Under the pieces are notes generated by a model. It made no database searches. It was not told the origin of the DNA and saw only the letters and a program-made list of their open reading frames with translations. The translations under genes and the position numbers were made by a program. 64,000 bases of DNA, taken from the NCBI GenBank assembly GCA_016218575.1, contig JACRDN010000014.1:62001-126000 (forward strand), given 5' to 3'. This document shows positions 26,472 through 37,758 of the stretch, in pieces (within the stretch, counting starts at the first letter, position 1; each line of letters begins with the position of its first letter). This DNA is from Elusimicrobiota bacterium. Lineage in GTDB: Bacteria; Elusimicrobiota; Elusimicrobia; UBA1565; UBA9628.

Positions 26472-26843
26472 TTACTGAATGGACCTGCGGCCGAGGTCGC
26501 GGTGGATTCTCCTGAGCTGCTCCGCGGCTTTTTTTGGAGAGTTCCCCTTGGCGCCGGCCTTGGGCGTTTCTGCATTCAAGCCGGGGGCGGGATTTAGGGC
26601 CGGCAGCTGGATGGGCACTTTGCGCCCGTCCTTGGTCACGACCCAAATGTAGCTGATGACCCCGCCGTCCGGGGATTTCATCTGGCTTTCCCGGATGGCT
26701 TGGGTGAGCCCGTCTTGTCCCTTGCTCGCGTAGTCGAGGGGAATGGTGAGCACGCCGTTCTGCAGGCTCACGCCGCTTTCCGCCCAGGACCAGGAGGCTC
26801 CGGCGGCCAGAAGCAGAAAAACCGCGAGCGCTTTCCTCGCCAT
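26472..26843 (-). CDS. Small exported protein, unknown
   Basis: The 123-residue protein has a clear signal peptide (MARKALAVFLLLAAGASWSWA, cleaved before ES), then a short beta-like domain and a basic, Pro/Ala-rich tail. No motif is recognised. It is separated from the channel-like gene by about 40 nt on the same strand. A TATAGT box 8 nt before the ATG and the absence of a ribosome-binding site suggest a leaderless mRNA. Confidence 0.6.
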   Translation of the reverse strand: MARKALAVFLLLAAGASWSWAESGVSLQNGVLTIPLDYASKGQDGLTQAIRESQMKSPDGGVISYIWVVTKDGRKVPIQLPALNPAPGLNAETPKAGAKGNSPKKAAEQLRRIHRDLGRRSIQ

Positions 26844-26851
26844 TGGCGCAT

Positions 26852-26857
26852 ACTATA
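26852..26857 (-). promoter_or_regulatory. -10 box of the small exported protein gene
   Basis: TATAGT on the minus strand is separated from the ATG by 8 nt (ATGCGCCA). The predicted transcript begins at or next to the start codon. Confidence 0.45.
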
Positions 26858-26896
26858 CGCAAATGGGGAAAAGACTAGAAGGGTCCGAAGACCTAA

Positions 26897-26926
26897 ATCA
26901 AAATAGGCCAAAAGGCCTATTTTGAT
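26897..26926. terminator. Strong hairpin terminator, usable in both directions
   Basis: ATCAAAATAGGCC and GGCCTATTTTGAT form a perfect 13-bp stem around AAAA. On the minus strand it lies about 20 nt after the stop of the exported Cys-containing protein, with the AT-rich stem base serving as the T-tract. It separates that gene from the next minus-strand gene. Confidence 0.7.
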
Positions 26927-26947
26927 GAAGCGTTCCGATAGAGAGTT

Positions 26948-27466
26948 TTAATTGGAAGACATCTGCTTGCTGCCTTTGAAGACTTCCTTGATTTTTTCCG
27001 TGTCAATGTTCTGCAGCGGGCCTTGCTTGAGCTTCACTTTGTCGAAAGGGTCGGGTCCGGCGGGCTTGGCCTTGGGCTCCAGCGCCGCCATCTCTGGCTT
27101 GCGGCTGGGCTGGACCCCCTGGGTTTGCGGGGCGGATAGGCTGAAATTGTAGCCCAGAACGCCGATTAAGGCCTGGGCGGCGCGATCGGCCTCACGCCGG
27201 GAGCTCTCGGCCCGGGATGGCTGTCCGGCGCGGGCGCCCTTGCCCCCCGGAGCCGGCAGGTCCAAGCGCTTGGCGCAGTCTGGACCCGGGTAAAGGCAGG
27301 CCTTGATGGCGGGGTCCACGGCCGGCAGCGCTTCCAGCGCCATGCTCAGGCAGTTGTCCGGCCCGCAATTCCACGCTTCGGGCTGGGCCGGCGCCAGGGC
27401 CGCCGCGGGTGCTGCTGCCGTCACGAGGGCGGCGGCCGAAAGTAAGGCTTTCCGAAGACTCTTCAT
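26948..27466 (-). CDS. Exported Cys-containing protein, unknown
   Basis: The 172-residue protein begins MKSLRKALLSAAALVTAAAPAAA, a signal peptide. The mature N-terminus has four Cys residues within 40 positions (NCGPDNC, then ACLYPGPDC), likely two disulphides, followed by a low-complexity Pro/Lys/Ala-rich tail. I do not recognise a family. The start is the internal ATG, not an upstream one, because the signal peptide begins there. It has its own consensus promoter. Confidence 0.6.
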   Translation of the reverse strand: MKSLRKALLSAAALVTAAAPAAALAPAQPEAWNCGPDNCLSMALEALPAVDPAIKACLYPGPDCAKRLDLPAPGGKGARAGQPSRAESSRREADRAAQALIGVLGYNFSLSAPQTQGVQPSRKPEMAALEPKAKPAGPDPFDKVKLKQGPLQNIDTEKIKEVFKGSKQMSSN

Positions 27467-27479
27467 GGGGGACTCTGGA

Positions 27480-27508
27480 AGTATGAGCCCGGGGCCTAGG
27501 TTTGTCAA
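27480..27508 (-). promoter_or_regulatory. Promoter of the exported Cys-containing protein
   Basis: Minus-strand TTGACA (27503-27508) and CATACT (27480-27485) are exactly 17 nt apart, and the start codon follows 13 nt after the -10 box. The TTGACA is part of a repeated CCTATTGACA unit. Confidence 0.6.
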
Positions 27509-27549
27509 TAGGTTGATAGGCTTGTTATGTCAATAGGCATGTCAATAGG
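27503..27549. repeat. Three TGTCAATAGG direct repeats
   Basis: TGTCAATAGG occurs at 27503, 27528 and 27540, with a degenerate GTTGATAGG between the first two. On the minus strand each reads CCTATTGACA, and the first holds the -35 box of the neighbouring promoter. The array lies between divergent exported-protein genes and could bind a shared regulator. Confidence 0.55.
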
Positions 27550-27620
27550 CCTTGATTTATTCCTAATGATCTCCAATACTAAGCGGCCGGGCGGCGAGTC
27601 TCCCGGCGGGGGGTACACGC

Positions 27621-28358
27621 ATGAAGCGATTGAAAGGAGCCCTGATAGCGGGAGCCGTGCTTCTCGGCCGGCCGGCGTCGTCTGAAATTAATATAAGCCC
27701 GCAGAGCGCGGCGGTGCTCGACCGACTGCAGAAGATAACGGCGGCCGGCTCGGAGAAGATTTACGGCAACATGTTCCGCCTGTCTTCAACGGGAAACTTC
27801 GTTATTATAGACCTCGACACTTGGGACGTGTCGAGGCGGGCTTCAGAGCAAAGCAGCCCTTTCCCCGTGCAAGGCAGCGACCTGGCCGAGTTCGTGTTTT
27901 CCAAGGGGGGCGTCAGGCTTGTTGACCTCTCGGAGGATCTTCCCGAGCCCGTCAAGCTTAAAAGGGCTTTGGAAGGAGATTTATCCGATGAACCTGGAAG
28001 CGGCAAGGAATTGGATCCATTTGGCACGACCCAGTCGGGGGAGCCGAAGGTGCGTTTCAAGCTGACGACTGGCGTTAAGGGAAAGGTCGAGACAGTCAAG
28101 CAAAAGACGGCGAGCGTGACGTCCATTCCGACGCCGGACGGCGAACCTGATCCGAAGGGCGTGGTTCGGCTGGCCATAATTCCCATCCCTGGAGGGTCGC
28201 CCAGCAGGATCATCATTCAAAGCGAGGAAGACGCCGGAGGCAAGCGGCTCACGACTGTATTCATTTGCCGTGAGAAATTAATGGACGTTATCGTTTCCGA
28301 TAAATCGGAAAAAAGGGATATCCCGGTTCGAGAGCCATGCCCCACTCCGCGTGATTAG
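27621..28358 (+). CDS. Exported protein, unknown
   Basis: The 245-residue protein has a signal peptide (MKRLKGALIAGAVLLGRPASS). The mature part shows mixed alpha/beta content with a late Cys pair (FICREKLMD, PCPTPRD) and a Gly/Pro-rich linker. A G-rich stretch ends 8 nt before the ATG. It leads a three-gene set: the next gene starts 3 nt after its stop. Function is not recognised. Confidence 0.55.
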   Translation: MKRLKGALIAGAVLLGRPASSEINISPQSAAVLDRLQKITAAGSEKIYGNMFRLSSTGNFVIIDLDTWDVSRRASEQSSPFPVQGSDLAEFVFSKGGVRLVDLSEDLPEPVKLKRALEGDLSDEPGSGKELDPFGTTQSGEPKVRFKLTTGVKGKVETVKQKTASVTSIPTPDGEPDPKGVVRLAIIPIPGGSPSRIIIQSEEDAGGKRLTTVFICREKLMDVIVSDKSEKRDIPVREPCPTPRD

Positions 28359-28361
28359 CCG

Positions 28362-29192
28362 ATGCCTTTCAGGTTCCTGATTGTCGCGGTGTTGACCGCC
28401 CCGGCGTTGGTCAATGGCACCGAAAGCATCCTGGCGCCGATTCCCGTGGAAATGTTGCGGCGCTGGACGGCCATTTCTAATCAAGAACGCGTCCAGGTGA
28501 AACGCGTCCTGCGGGCTTGGCTGGGGATTCAGGGCGACTTGGATCTGAGGCTGGTCCCGGATAATGGCGGCGATGCGCTGTTGGAGGGGTTGGCCCTCAA
28601 CATGAATTTCGAGGCTACCTGGGGCAATCCCGGCATGCTTGTCCAGCTCCAGGAGCGGCCTTGGGTCGGTTTTTTGGTCCCAACCATTAGAGTGAACAAC
28701 GAGGACGGCGTCGCGATGAACCAGGACGGCGTTTTATTCGGCGGTTCCGGTGCAATTGCCATGCGGGAGGGATTGGGCCTTGAGCGGCTCATCCGCGGCA
28801 TCATGGCGCACAGCAATTTCAGGGAGAAGATCGCCTACCTTGGCGTGACCGGACCTGCCGTCAACGGTTCAGGAACCATGATTTTGGTCACCGAAGTCAG
28901 CCGTCAAAAGGCGAGGGTCGTCTATCAGGCGGAGTGCTATTGGCGGGGCGGCTGGGGGCTGGAGAGTTGCGAGGACTTCAAAGAGAGATTCCTTGTCGCC
29001 GTTATCGGCGGGAAAGCGCTCGTCGCCCCCGTTTGGGCCTCGGATAAGGGCAAAAACTTCGCGGCGGAGCCGTCTAGCGAAGGGCTGTCCATTGAGCCGA
29101 TTCTGAGCGTTCATTTCAAGCGCGATTCTGGCGACTCCTACGACGGACAGCCTCTGCGTCGCATGGCCCCTGTCGCTCTGGATGACTTATGA
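28362..29192 (+). CDS. Exported protein, unknown
   Basis: The 276-residue protein has a signal peptide (MPFRFLIVAVLTAPALVNG) and a compact alpha/beta body with two Cys (QAECYWRGGWGLESCEDF) that could form a disulphide. Its stop shares ATGA with the next start. I find no family; its role may be tied to the caspase-like neighbour it is co-translated with. Confidence 0.55.
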   Translation: MPFRFLIVAVLTAPALVNGTESILAPIPVEMLRRWTAISNQERVQVKRVLRAWLGIQGDLDLRLVPDNGGDALLEGLALNMNFEATWGNPGMLVQLQERPWVGFLVPTIRVNNEDGVAMNQDGVLFGGSGAIAMREGLGLERLIRGIMAHSNFREKIAYLGVTGPAVNGSGTMILVTEVSRQKARVVYQAECYWRGGWGLESCEDFKERFLVAVIGGKALVAPVWASDKGKNFAAEPSSEGLSIEPILSVHFKRDSGDSYDGQPLRRMAPVALDDL

Positions 29193-30139
29193 CCCGAAGG
29201 ACGGGCGTATTTTGCGCGATGTGCCTGTTCTCGCTCTTTGGCAAGGCGCCCGCATATGGGGGCATTCAAGAGGGCGATTCTGGAACATCCGAGCCGACGT
29301 CGCTTTCGTCGCAGTTTCCAAAGCGCATTTTGATCGCCGGCGGCAGCGAATCTATAGAGGTTCGCTCTGAAAAAGTCTTTGCTGGACTTCCATCCTCGGA
29401 CAAGGAAATGACCGTTTTCATCCTAGATACGGCCGGGGATAAAGGCTTTGTAGAGAATCTGGGTTTATTTGAAAAAAGAATTTTAAGTCCTGAAGAATTC
29501 CCGGCCGGAACGAGCAGCGGACTTAAAGTCCTCATTGAAGCGCAAAACCCCGAGACCTTCGCCGGAGGCCTGCGTCAGGTTCAAAGACTGGGAAAGATCC
29601 GTCTGCTCATTGTTTACTCCCACATGGGGCCGGGCAGGATCAAGATGAACGGAGAGGGAATCGAAACGCCATTCTTTGAAGACTTCATCAATCCCCAGCG
29701 TCTAGCCGATCAGGCGCGCATCGTGTTCGCGGGCTGCGAGTTCACAAAAGGGCGAACGGGCCTGCGCGCCATGGAGTTCTTGGGCTATAAGTGGCTCAGC
29801 GGCGTCGGGGGATCGCTGGGGGCCTTCGACCGTTACAGCGTCAATGACCAGGATTCTCCCGTCGGGACATCCTCCGATCCCGACGACCCCGCGCGGCTTC
29901 GCTTGAAGGCCGACCAGACGGGCGCGACCGTCCACGACGACTTTCAGAAGCACTTTATCCGGTTCTCGATGGCTCGCTTGGGCCGCAACGGCGTTTTCGA
30001 GCTCGGAGGCGCGAAGAGGGTCGTGCTTCCGCCCGAAAGAAAGAAATGCGCGGAAGGAAAGACTTTTGCAGAGTGGATCGCCTGCATCGAAGGTCTCGCC
30101 CCGCGGCTTATGAATCTCAATCCAGCCGCCGCGCGGTAG
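29189..30139 (+). CDS. Exported clan-CD (caspase/DUF4347-like) putative cysteine peptidase
   Basis: The 316-residue protein starts with a hydrophobic leader (VFCAMCLFSLFGKAPAYG). The core contains IRLLIVYSHMGPGRIKMN with H145 and ARIVFAGCEFTKGRTGLRA with C183. A hydrophobic strand ending in SH-x-G and a second strand ending in GC, about 35 residues apart, is the His/Cys dyad layout of caspase-like clan-CD folds, close in wording to DUF4347 (SHG..G / YGC..A.G..G). Conserved GVGGSLGAF follows. Substrate and activation are unknown. The dyad is visible; enzymatic activity is inferred. Confidence 0.5.
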   Translation: MTRRTGVFCAMCLFSLFGKAPAYGGIQEGDSGTSEPTSLSSQFPKRILIAGGSESIEVRSEKVFAGLPSSDKEMTVFILDTAGDKGFVENLGLFEKRILSPEEFPAGTSSGLKVLIEAQNPETFAGGLRQVQRLGKIRLLIVYSHMGPGRIKMNGEGIETPFFEDFINPQRLADQARIVFAGCEFTKGRTGLRAMEFLGYKWLSGVGGSLGAFDRYSVNDQDSPVGTSSDPDDPARLRLKADQTGATVHDDFQKHFIRFSMARLGRNGVFELGGAKRVVLPPERKKCAEGKTFAEWIACIEGLAPRLMNLNPAAAR

Positions 30140-30215
30140 AGTTTTCTCCCGCAGTTTGCATTGTTTATTAGCCATTTTTGTTGTATCATTGCCCGCCAGT
30201 TTAAAGGATAACCAC

Positions 30216-33293
<3,078 letters not shown>

Positions 33294-33294
<1 letters not shown>

Positions 33295-34088
33295 TGCATC
33301 CTATTTTGATAGGCTGGGGCTCGTGGCACATCTCCACCTACGGGTTCTTCGTGGCTTTGGGCTACCTCACCGTGGTTTTTTGGCTGAAGGGCCGGATGTC
33401 CGAGATAGCCGGCATGACCGAGGACAAATTCTGGATCATGATTTACTCGATGTTCTTCGGGGGCGTTTTGGGCGGCAAACTCATGTTCGTGGCCCTCAAT
33501 TGGCGCTCGTACGCCTCGGGCCAGCTTCATTGGCTCAAGGATTTCCGCTATGGCTTCGTTTATTTCGGGGGCTTCTTGGGGTCGTGGCTGGCCACCAGCC
33601 TCGCCCTCCGGAGGATCCGCGTGCCGTATTGGATCGCGGCGGACTATATCGGCGCGGCCATTCCCTTGGGCCATTGGATCGGACGCCTGGGCTGTTTCGG
33701 GGTGGGCTGCTGCTACGGCAAGCCGACGACTTCCCCCTGGGGCGTCGTCTTCCACGGAAGCCCTTTTTGCGCCGTTCCCCCGAGGCTTTGGGGCGTTCCC
33801 CTTCATCCCACACAGCTCTACGAGGCGGCCGGCGATTTGGCGATAGCGGGGGCACTCCTCTACGGGGTCCTTCCCAAGGTCAAGCAAGGCAGGCTTCGCC
33901 CCGGGACGGTTTTCCTTGCCTACCTCGTCCTCTACAGCGCGACGCGCTTCGGGGTCGAGTTTCTCCGCGGAGACGACAGGGGCGGGGTCTTCGCCTCGCT
34001 CTTCATTTCCCAATGGATATCCTTGGCTCTTCTCGCCGCGGCCGCGGCTCTTCTCGCCGTTCGGGGGCTCTATGAGCGCAGGCCCTGA
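33294..34088 (+). CDS. lgt: Prolipoprotein diacylglyceryl transferase
   Basis: The 264-residue integral membrane enzyme has about seven helices. It carries the Lgt signature GRLGCFGVGCCYGKPT, the HPTQLYEA motif, and the conserved Arg/Glu/Arg of TRFGVEFLRGD. It transfers diacylglycerol to the lipobox Cys of prolipoproteins. It shares one base with ftsB (TGATG) and overlaps the next gene by 17 nt. Confidence 0.95.
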
Positions 34089-35013
34089 GCCCGTCCTCAT
34101 CCAGGGGGACCTCCCGGGGATGCGCCTGGACCGGTTCCTGGTCGAGCGCCTGCCAGGCTACAGCCGCTCCGATCTCAAGGACTTCATCGAGCGGGGCCTG
34201 GTCAGCGTCAACGGCGGTCCGGCTCGGGCCGACTACCGTTTGAAGGGAGGGGAGGCCATTGAGATCCTGGTTTTGGCCGGGGGCTGGCCCGAGATCGAGA
34301 ATTTCGAGAGTTGGGTGATCGCCGAGGATCGGGACATACTGGTCCTCAATAAGCCCTCTGGGCTCCTCATGCACCCCCTGGGCACGAGTTGGCTCTCGGC
34401 TCCCGAGGCGGCTCTCGCCGAAAGGGAGCCCAACCTCGCCGGAATTCTCCAGCGGGAGCGCCCGGGAATTCTCGCGGCCGGAGTGGCCCGGTGCGGGATC
34501 GTGCATCGCCTGGACCGGCAGACCAGCGGTGTCCTCCTGGTCGCCAAGAGTCCGCGGGCCCAGGAGGGTCTCCTCTCCGGCTTCAAGGAGCGGCTCATCC
34601 GGAAATATTACCGGGCCATAGTCCGGGGCGCTCCCAAGTCCCGCAAGTCCAAGATCTCGGCGCCCATCGGAAGAAAGCCCGGGCACAGGAGGATTCTCGT
34701 GACTCCCTTCGGCAAGGCCGCCCAGACCGAGATTTCGGTGCTGAAATCCGCTACCGGAGCCTCCTTGGTCGAGGCCAAGCCATTGACCGGGCGAACCCAC
34801 CAGATTAGGGCGCATTTGGCATTCCTCGGCCATCCCGTTATGGGGGATCCGGAGCATGACGCGCCCGCGGCTGGGGAGCCGGCTCCCGCTCGGACCATGC
34901 TCCACGCCTACCGCATCGAGCTCGAGCATCCGGGCACCGGCCGCCTCGCCGTTTTCACAGCACCCCTGCCCAGGGATTTCCTGGACTTCTGGCGGACTTT
35001 AAGCGGGAGGTAG
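34072..35013 (+). CDS. RluD-family 23S rRNA/tRNA pseudouridine synthase
   Basis: The 313-residue protein has an N-terminal S4 RNA-binding domain (about 10-75: MRLDRFLVERLPGYSRSDLK) and a catalytic domain with D148 in HRLDRQTSG, plus the conserved LTGRTHQIRAHL. This marks the RluA/RluD family. The exact uridine target is not determinable. It starts inside the end of lgt. A frame extension upstream exists but lacks family similarity. Confidence 0.88.
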   Translation: MSAGPEPVLIQGDLPGMRLDRFLVERLPGYSRSDLKDFIERGLVSVNGGPARADYRLKGGEAIEILVLAGGWPEIENFESWVIAEDRDILVLNKPSGLLMHPLGTSWLSAPEAALAEREPNLAGILQRERPGILAAGVARCGIVHRLDRQTSGVLLVAKSPRAQEGLLSGFKERLIRKYYRAIVRGAPKSRKSKISAPIGRKPGHRRILVTPFGKAAQTEISVLKSATGASLVEAKPLTGRTHQIRAHLAFLGHPVMGDPEHDAPAAGEPAPARTMLHAYRIELEHPGTGRLAVFTAPLPRDFLDFWRTLSGR

Positions 35014-35016
35014 GAC

Positions 35017-35385
35017 ATGGACGCGATTTTCTGGGCTCGCGCCGGGGCCCTCCTCATGTTCATGGCCGTGGGGCTGGGGGCCTTCGGCGCCCACGGGCTC
35101 AAGGACGTGCTTTCTCCGGAGATGAAGGCGGTCTTCGAGACGGGGGTGCGCTACCACGCCTACCATGCCCTCGGCCTCTTCGCCGCGGCCTGGGCCGCGG
35201 AGCGGGTCGGCAGGTCGGCCGCGGGTTGGGCCGGCTGGTGCTTCATTCTCGGAATTCTCTTGTTCTCGGGCAGCCTCTACGCCCTAAGTCTTACCGGCCT
35301 GCGCAAGTTCGGCGCCTTCACGCCCTTGGGGGGTCTTTCTTTCCTGGCCGGCTGGCTCTTCCTTTTCTGGGCTTGCCGCAAGTGA
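35017..35385 (+). CDS. DUF423 membrane protein
   Basis: The 122-residue protein with four hydrophobic helices carries the DUF423 hallmarks: VGLGAFGAHGLKD near the start, a central YHAYHALGL, and GSLYALSLTG followed by TPLGGLSFLAGW. The family (YgdD-like) has no settled function. It is the last gene of the operon that starts with the phosphohexomutase. Confidence 0.88.
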   Translation: MDAIFWARAGALLMFMAVGLGAFGAHGLKDVLSPEMKAVFETGVRYHAYHALGLFAAAWAAERVGRSAAGWAGWCFILGILLFSGSLYALSLTGLRKFGAFTPLGGLSFLAGWLFLFWACRK

Positions 35386-35431
35386 TTTCGGCTGGCGGGC
35401 ACGAGGGTCAGGAGACCCGGTACACCTTGCC

Positions 35432-35481
35432 GATCCCCTGTATTTTTGATTAGAATATTCTAATCAAAAATACAGGGGATC
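35432..35481. repeat. Perfect 50-bp palindrome abutting an XRE start codon
   Basis: The left arm GATCCCCTGTATTTTTGATT followed by AGAAT is matched base for base by its reverse complement, with no loop (25 bp per arm). It ends 1 nt before the ATG of the XRE gene and contains the only candidate ribosome-binding site (AGGGG). It may be an autorepression operator, an RNA hairpin hiding that site, and a terminator for the preceding operon. Confidence 0.85.
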
Positions 35482-35482
35482 C

Positions 35483-35851
35483 ATGCCCAAGCTCAGCGGC
35501 GTGCCCATCGCTCACCGGCGAGCCCTCAACCGGCTGCAAGTCGCGGGAACTCTGCCCGAGGCGGCCCTGCGCCTTGAACCCGGGGTTTGGGTTCGCACCT
35601 TGCGCCTGGCCCTTCATATGACGCAGCGCCAGCTCGCCGCGCGCGCGGGAATTTCCCAGGCGCATCTTGCCCTTATCGAAAGTGGCCGCTCCGAGCCGCG
35701 GCTTTCGCACTTGCGCAAGGTATTCGACGCCATCTACTGCGACATGATCGTTTTGCCGATTCCGCGAAAACGGATCGCAGCCATTATCGCGGAGAAGACG
35801 CTGGGGATTCCGACTCGGCGCATGTGGGATTCTTCCAAGGCAATAAGGTAA
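35483..35851 (+). CDS. Stand-alone XRE regulator related to mobile mystery protein A
   Basis: The 122-residue protein has a central XRE domain: LRLALHMTQRQLAARAGISQ followed by AHLALIESGRSEP. It aligns with the island's mobile mystery protein A across the domain (ALxMTQxQLAxRAGIxQxHLAxIExG...LRK). No Fic gene follows; the next gene is proline dehydrogenase. It is likely an orphan antitoxin or autoregulator, and its start is enclosed by a 50-bp palindrome. Confidence 0.7.
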   Translation: MPKLSGVPIAHRRALNRLQVAGTLPEAALRLEPGVWVRTLRLALHMTQRQLAARAGISQAHLALIESGRSEPRLSHLRKVFDAIYCDMIVLPIPRKRIAAIIAEKTLGIPTRRMWDSSKAIR

Positions 35852-35878
35852 AATACGGCTCTAGCTCTGCTTCATGGC

Positions 35879-36721
35879 ATGAAAGCCCTTACTTTCCTGG
35901 CTCGGCGCTTTGTGGCGGGAGACACCATTTCGGAGGCTGTGTCGGCGGTGCTCGCCTTGAACCGGGAAGGCATCAAATGCACTTTGGACAACCTGGGCGA
36001 GGAGTGCCGCTCCCGCGAGCAGGCCGAGGCGGCGCGCGACGAGTACCTGCTCATGCTCCGGCGCTTGGCCGAGGCGGAGGCGGACTGCAACGTCTCCCTC
36101 AAGCTCACGCAATTCGGCTTGAGCTTGGACGAGGGCCTGGCCCGCGACAACCTCATGACAGTGGCCGAGGCCGCCAAAAGGCTCGGCAATTTTGTGCGCA
36201 TAGACATGGAGGGCTCGCCGTACACCCAGAAAACATTGGATATCTTCTATTCCCTGCAGGGCGAGTTCCCGAACACCGGCGTCGTGATCCAGGCGTATTT
36301 GAGGCGCAGCGAGCGGGACGTGGAGGAGCTGGTGCGGCGCCGGGCCAAAGTGCGCCTTTGCAAGGGCGCCTACAAGGAGCCACCTGAAATCGCATTCGCG
36401 ACCAAGGAGGAAGTCAACGCCAGCTACGATAGGCTCGCAAGCCTCCTTGTGAAGGCCCCGCTTCCGGCCTTCGCCACCCACGACGATGAGCGCATCGAGA
36501 AGGCCGCCGCCGCCGCCGAGAAGGCGGGCCTCAAGAAAAGCGAGTACGAGATACAGATGCTCTACGGCCTTCGAGCCAAGCGTTGGCGGAAGCTCGTGAG
36601 CGCCGGGCACGCGGTGCGGGTCTACATCCCTTACGGGACCCATTGGTTCCCTTATTTCTACCGTCGCCTGAGGGAGCGCAAGGAAAACCTCATGTTCGTG
36701 GTGAAGAACCTCTTCAATTGA
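35879..36721 (+). CDS. Proline dehydrogenase
   Basis: The 280-residue TIM-barrel flavoenzyme is a short monofunctional proline dehydrogenase: RLCKGAYKEP in the middle, FATHDDERI, and the C-terminal substrate loop IPYGTHWFPYFYRRLRERKEN with the paired Arg that binds proline's carboxylate. It oxidises proline to pyrroline-5-carboxylate and passes electrons to quinones. No P5C dehydrogenase is in the window. Its stop overlaps the tdh start by one base. Confidence 0.9.
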   Translation: MKALTFLARRFVAGDTISEAVSAVLALNREGIKCTLDNLGEECRSREQAEAARDEYLLMLRRLAEAEADCNVSLKLTQFGLSLDEGLARDNLMTVAEAAKRLGNFVRIDMEGSPYTQKTLDIFYSLQGEFPNTGVVIQAYLRRSERDVEELVRRRAKVRLCKGAYKEPPEIAFATKEEVNASYDRLASLLVKAPLPAFATHDDERIEKAAAAAEKAGLKKSEYEIQMLYGLRAKRWRKLVSAGHAVRVYIPYGTHWFPYFYRRLRERKENLMFVVKNLFN

Positions 36722-37758
36722 TGAAGGCGATATTCAAGGCCTCCCCGTCCCCAGGGGCCCTCTACGGCGAGGTCGCCGATCTGGCCCCCAAGGAAGACGA
36801 ACTCCTCATCAAGGTGCACCGCGCCTCCATCTGCGGCTCGGACCTTCCCATCTACCAATGGAATTCCTGGGCGCCGGAGCGGATCAAGGTTCCCATGGTT
36901 TTCGGCCACGAGTTCTGCGGCACGGTAGAGTCCTGGGGTTCGGGGGTCTCGGGCTTTGCCAAGGGAGACTTCGTTTCGGTGGAGTCCCACATCTACTGCA
37001 GGCGGTGCCTCCAATGCCGCCAGGGGCAGAGCCATGTCTGCCAGAGCATGAAAATCATCGGCTTGGACGGCCCGGGAGGCTTCTCGGAGCGGGCGGCGAT
37101 TCCGGCTAGATGCGCCTGGAAGCACCGGGGGGATAAGTTCAAGGATTTGGGCTCCCTCATGGAGCCGCTCGGCAACGCCGTGTACTCGGCCTTGGTCGAG
37201 GACGTGGCCGGCAAGACCGTGCTTGTCCTCGGCTGCGGTCCGCAGGGGCTTTTCGCGACGGCCGTGGCCGCGGCGTCCGGAGCCGCGTCCGTGGTCGCGG
37301 TGGAAAGCTCGAGCTTCCGGGCAGGTCTTGCCCGGCGCATGGGGGCCAAGGAGGTGGCCGCTCCAGGCGACGCCGATCTTATCGGCAAGCTCCTCAAGGC
37401 CGGCAAATGCCCGGGGGGCTTCGACGCGGTTCTTGAGATGTCCGGATCTCCCCAGGCCATCTCGCTTGCCTTCAAGGCCGTGAGAAAGGGGGGTCGTATC
37501 ACGGCCTTCGGCATCCCCTCCAAGAAAGTTGAGCTTGACTGGGCCAACGACCTCATCTTCAAGGGCGTGCGGGTTTACGGCATCGTGGGGCGCCGGATAT
37601 TCGGCACCTGGGAGAAGATGCAGGAGCTCCTCGACTCCGGGGCCATAGACATCGCCCCGGTCGTGACCCATTCCTATCCCATGAAGGATTTCGCTGATGC
37701 CTTCTCGGCCATGGTCGCCCCAGAGAAGAATTGCGGCAAGGTCCTGCTCATACCATGA
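36721..37758 (+). CDS. tdh: L-threonine 3-dehydrogenase
   Basis: The 345-residue zinc-dependent MDR enzyme has catalytic C38 in ASICGSDLPIYQWNSW, GHEFCGTV, a structural zinc site (HIYCRRCLQCRQGQSHVC), the NAD-binding LVLGCGPQGLFA, and MEPLGNAV. The W-N-S-W stretch and VESHIYC are typical of threonine dehydrogenase. It oxidises threonine to 2-amino-3-ketobutyrate. kbl follows with an ATGA overlap, which supports the assignment. Confidence 0.88.
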   Translation: MKAIFKASPSPGALYGEVADLAPKEDELLIKVHRASICGSDLPIYQWNSWAPERIKVPMVFGHEFCGTVESWGSGVSGFAKGDFVSVESHIYCRRCLQCRQGQSHVCQSMKIIGLDGPGGFSERAAIPARCAWKHRGDKFKDLGSLMEPLGNAVYSALVEDVAGKTVLVLGCGPQGLFATAVAAASGAASVVAVESSSFRAGLARRMGAKEVAAPGDADLIGKLLKAGKCPGGFDAVLEMSGSPQAISLAFKAVRKGGRITAFGIPSKKVELDWANDLIFKGVRVYGIVGRRIFGTWEKMQELLDSGAIDIAPVVTHSYPMKDFADAFSAMVAPEKNCGKVLLIP

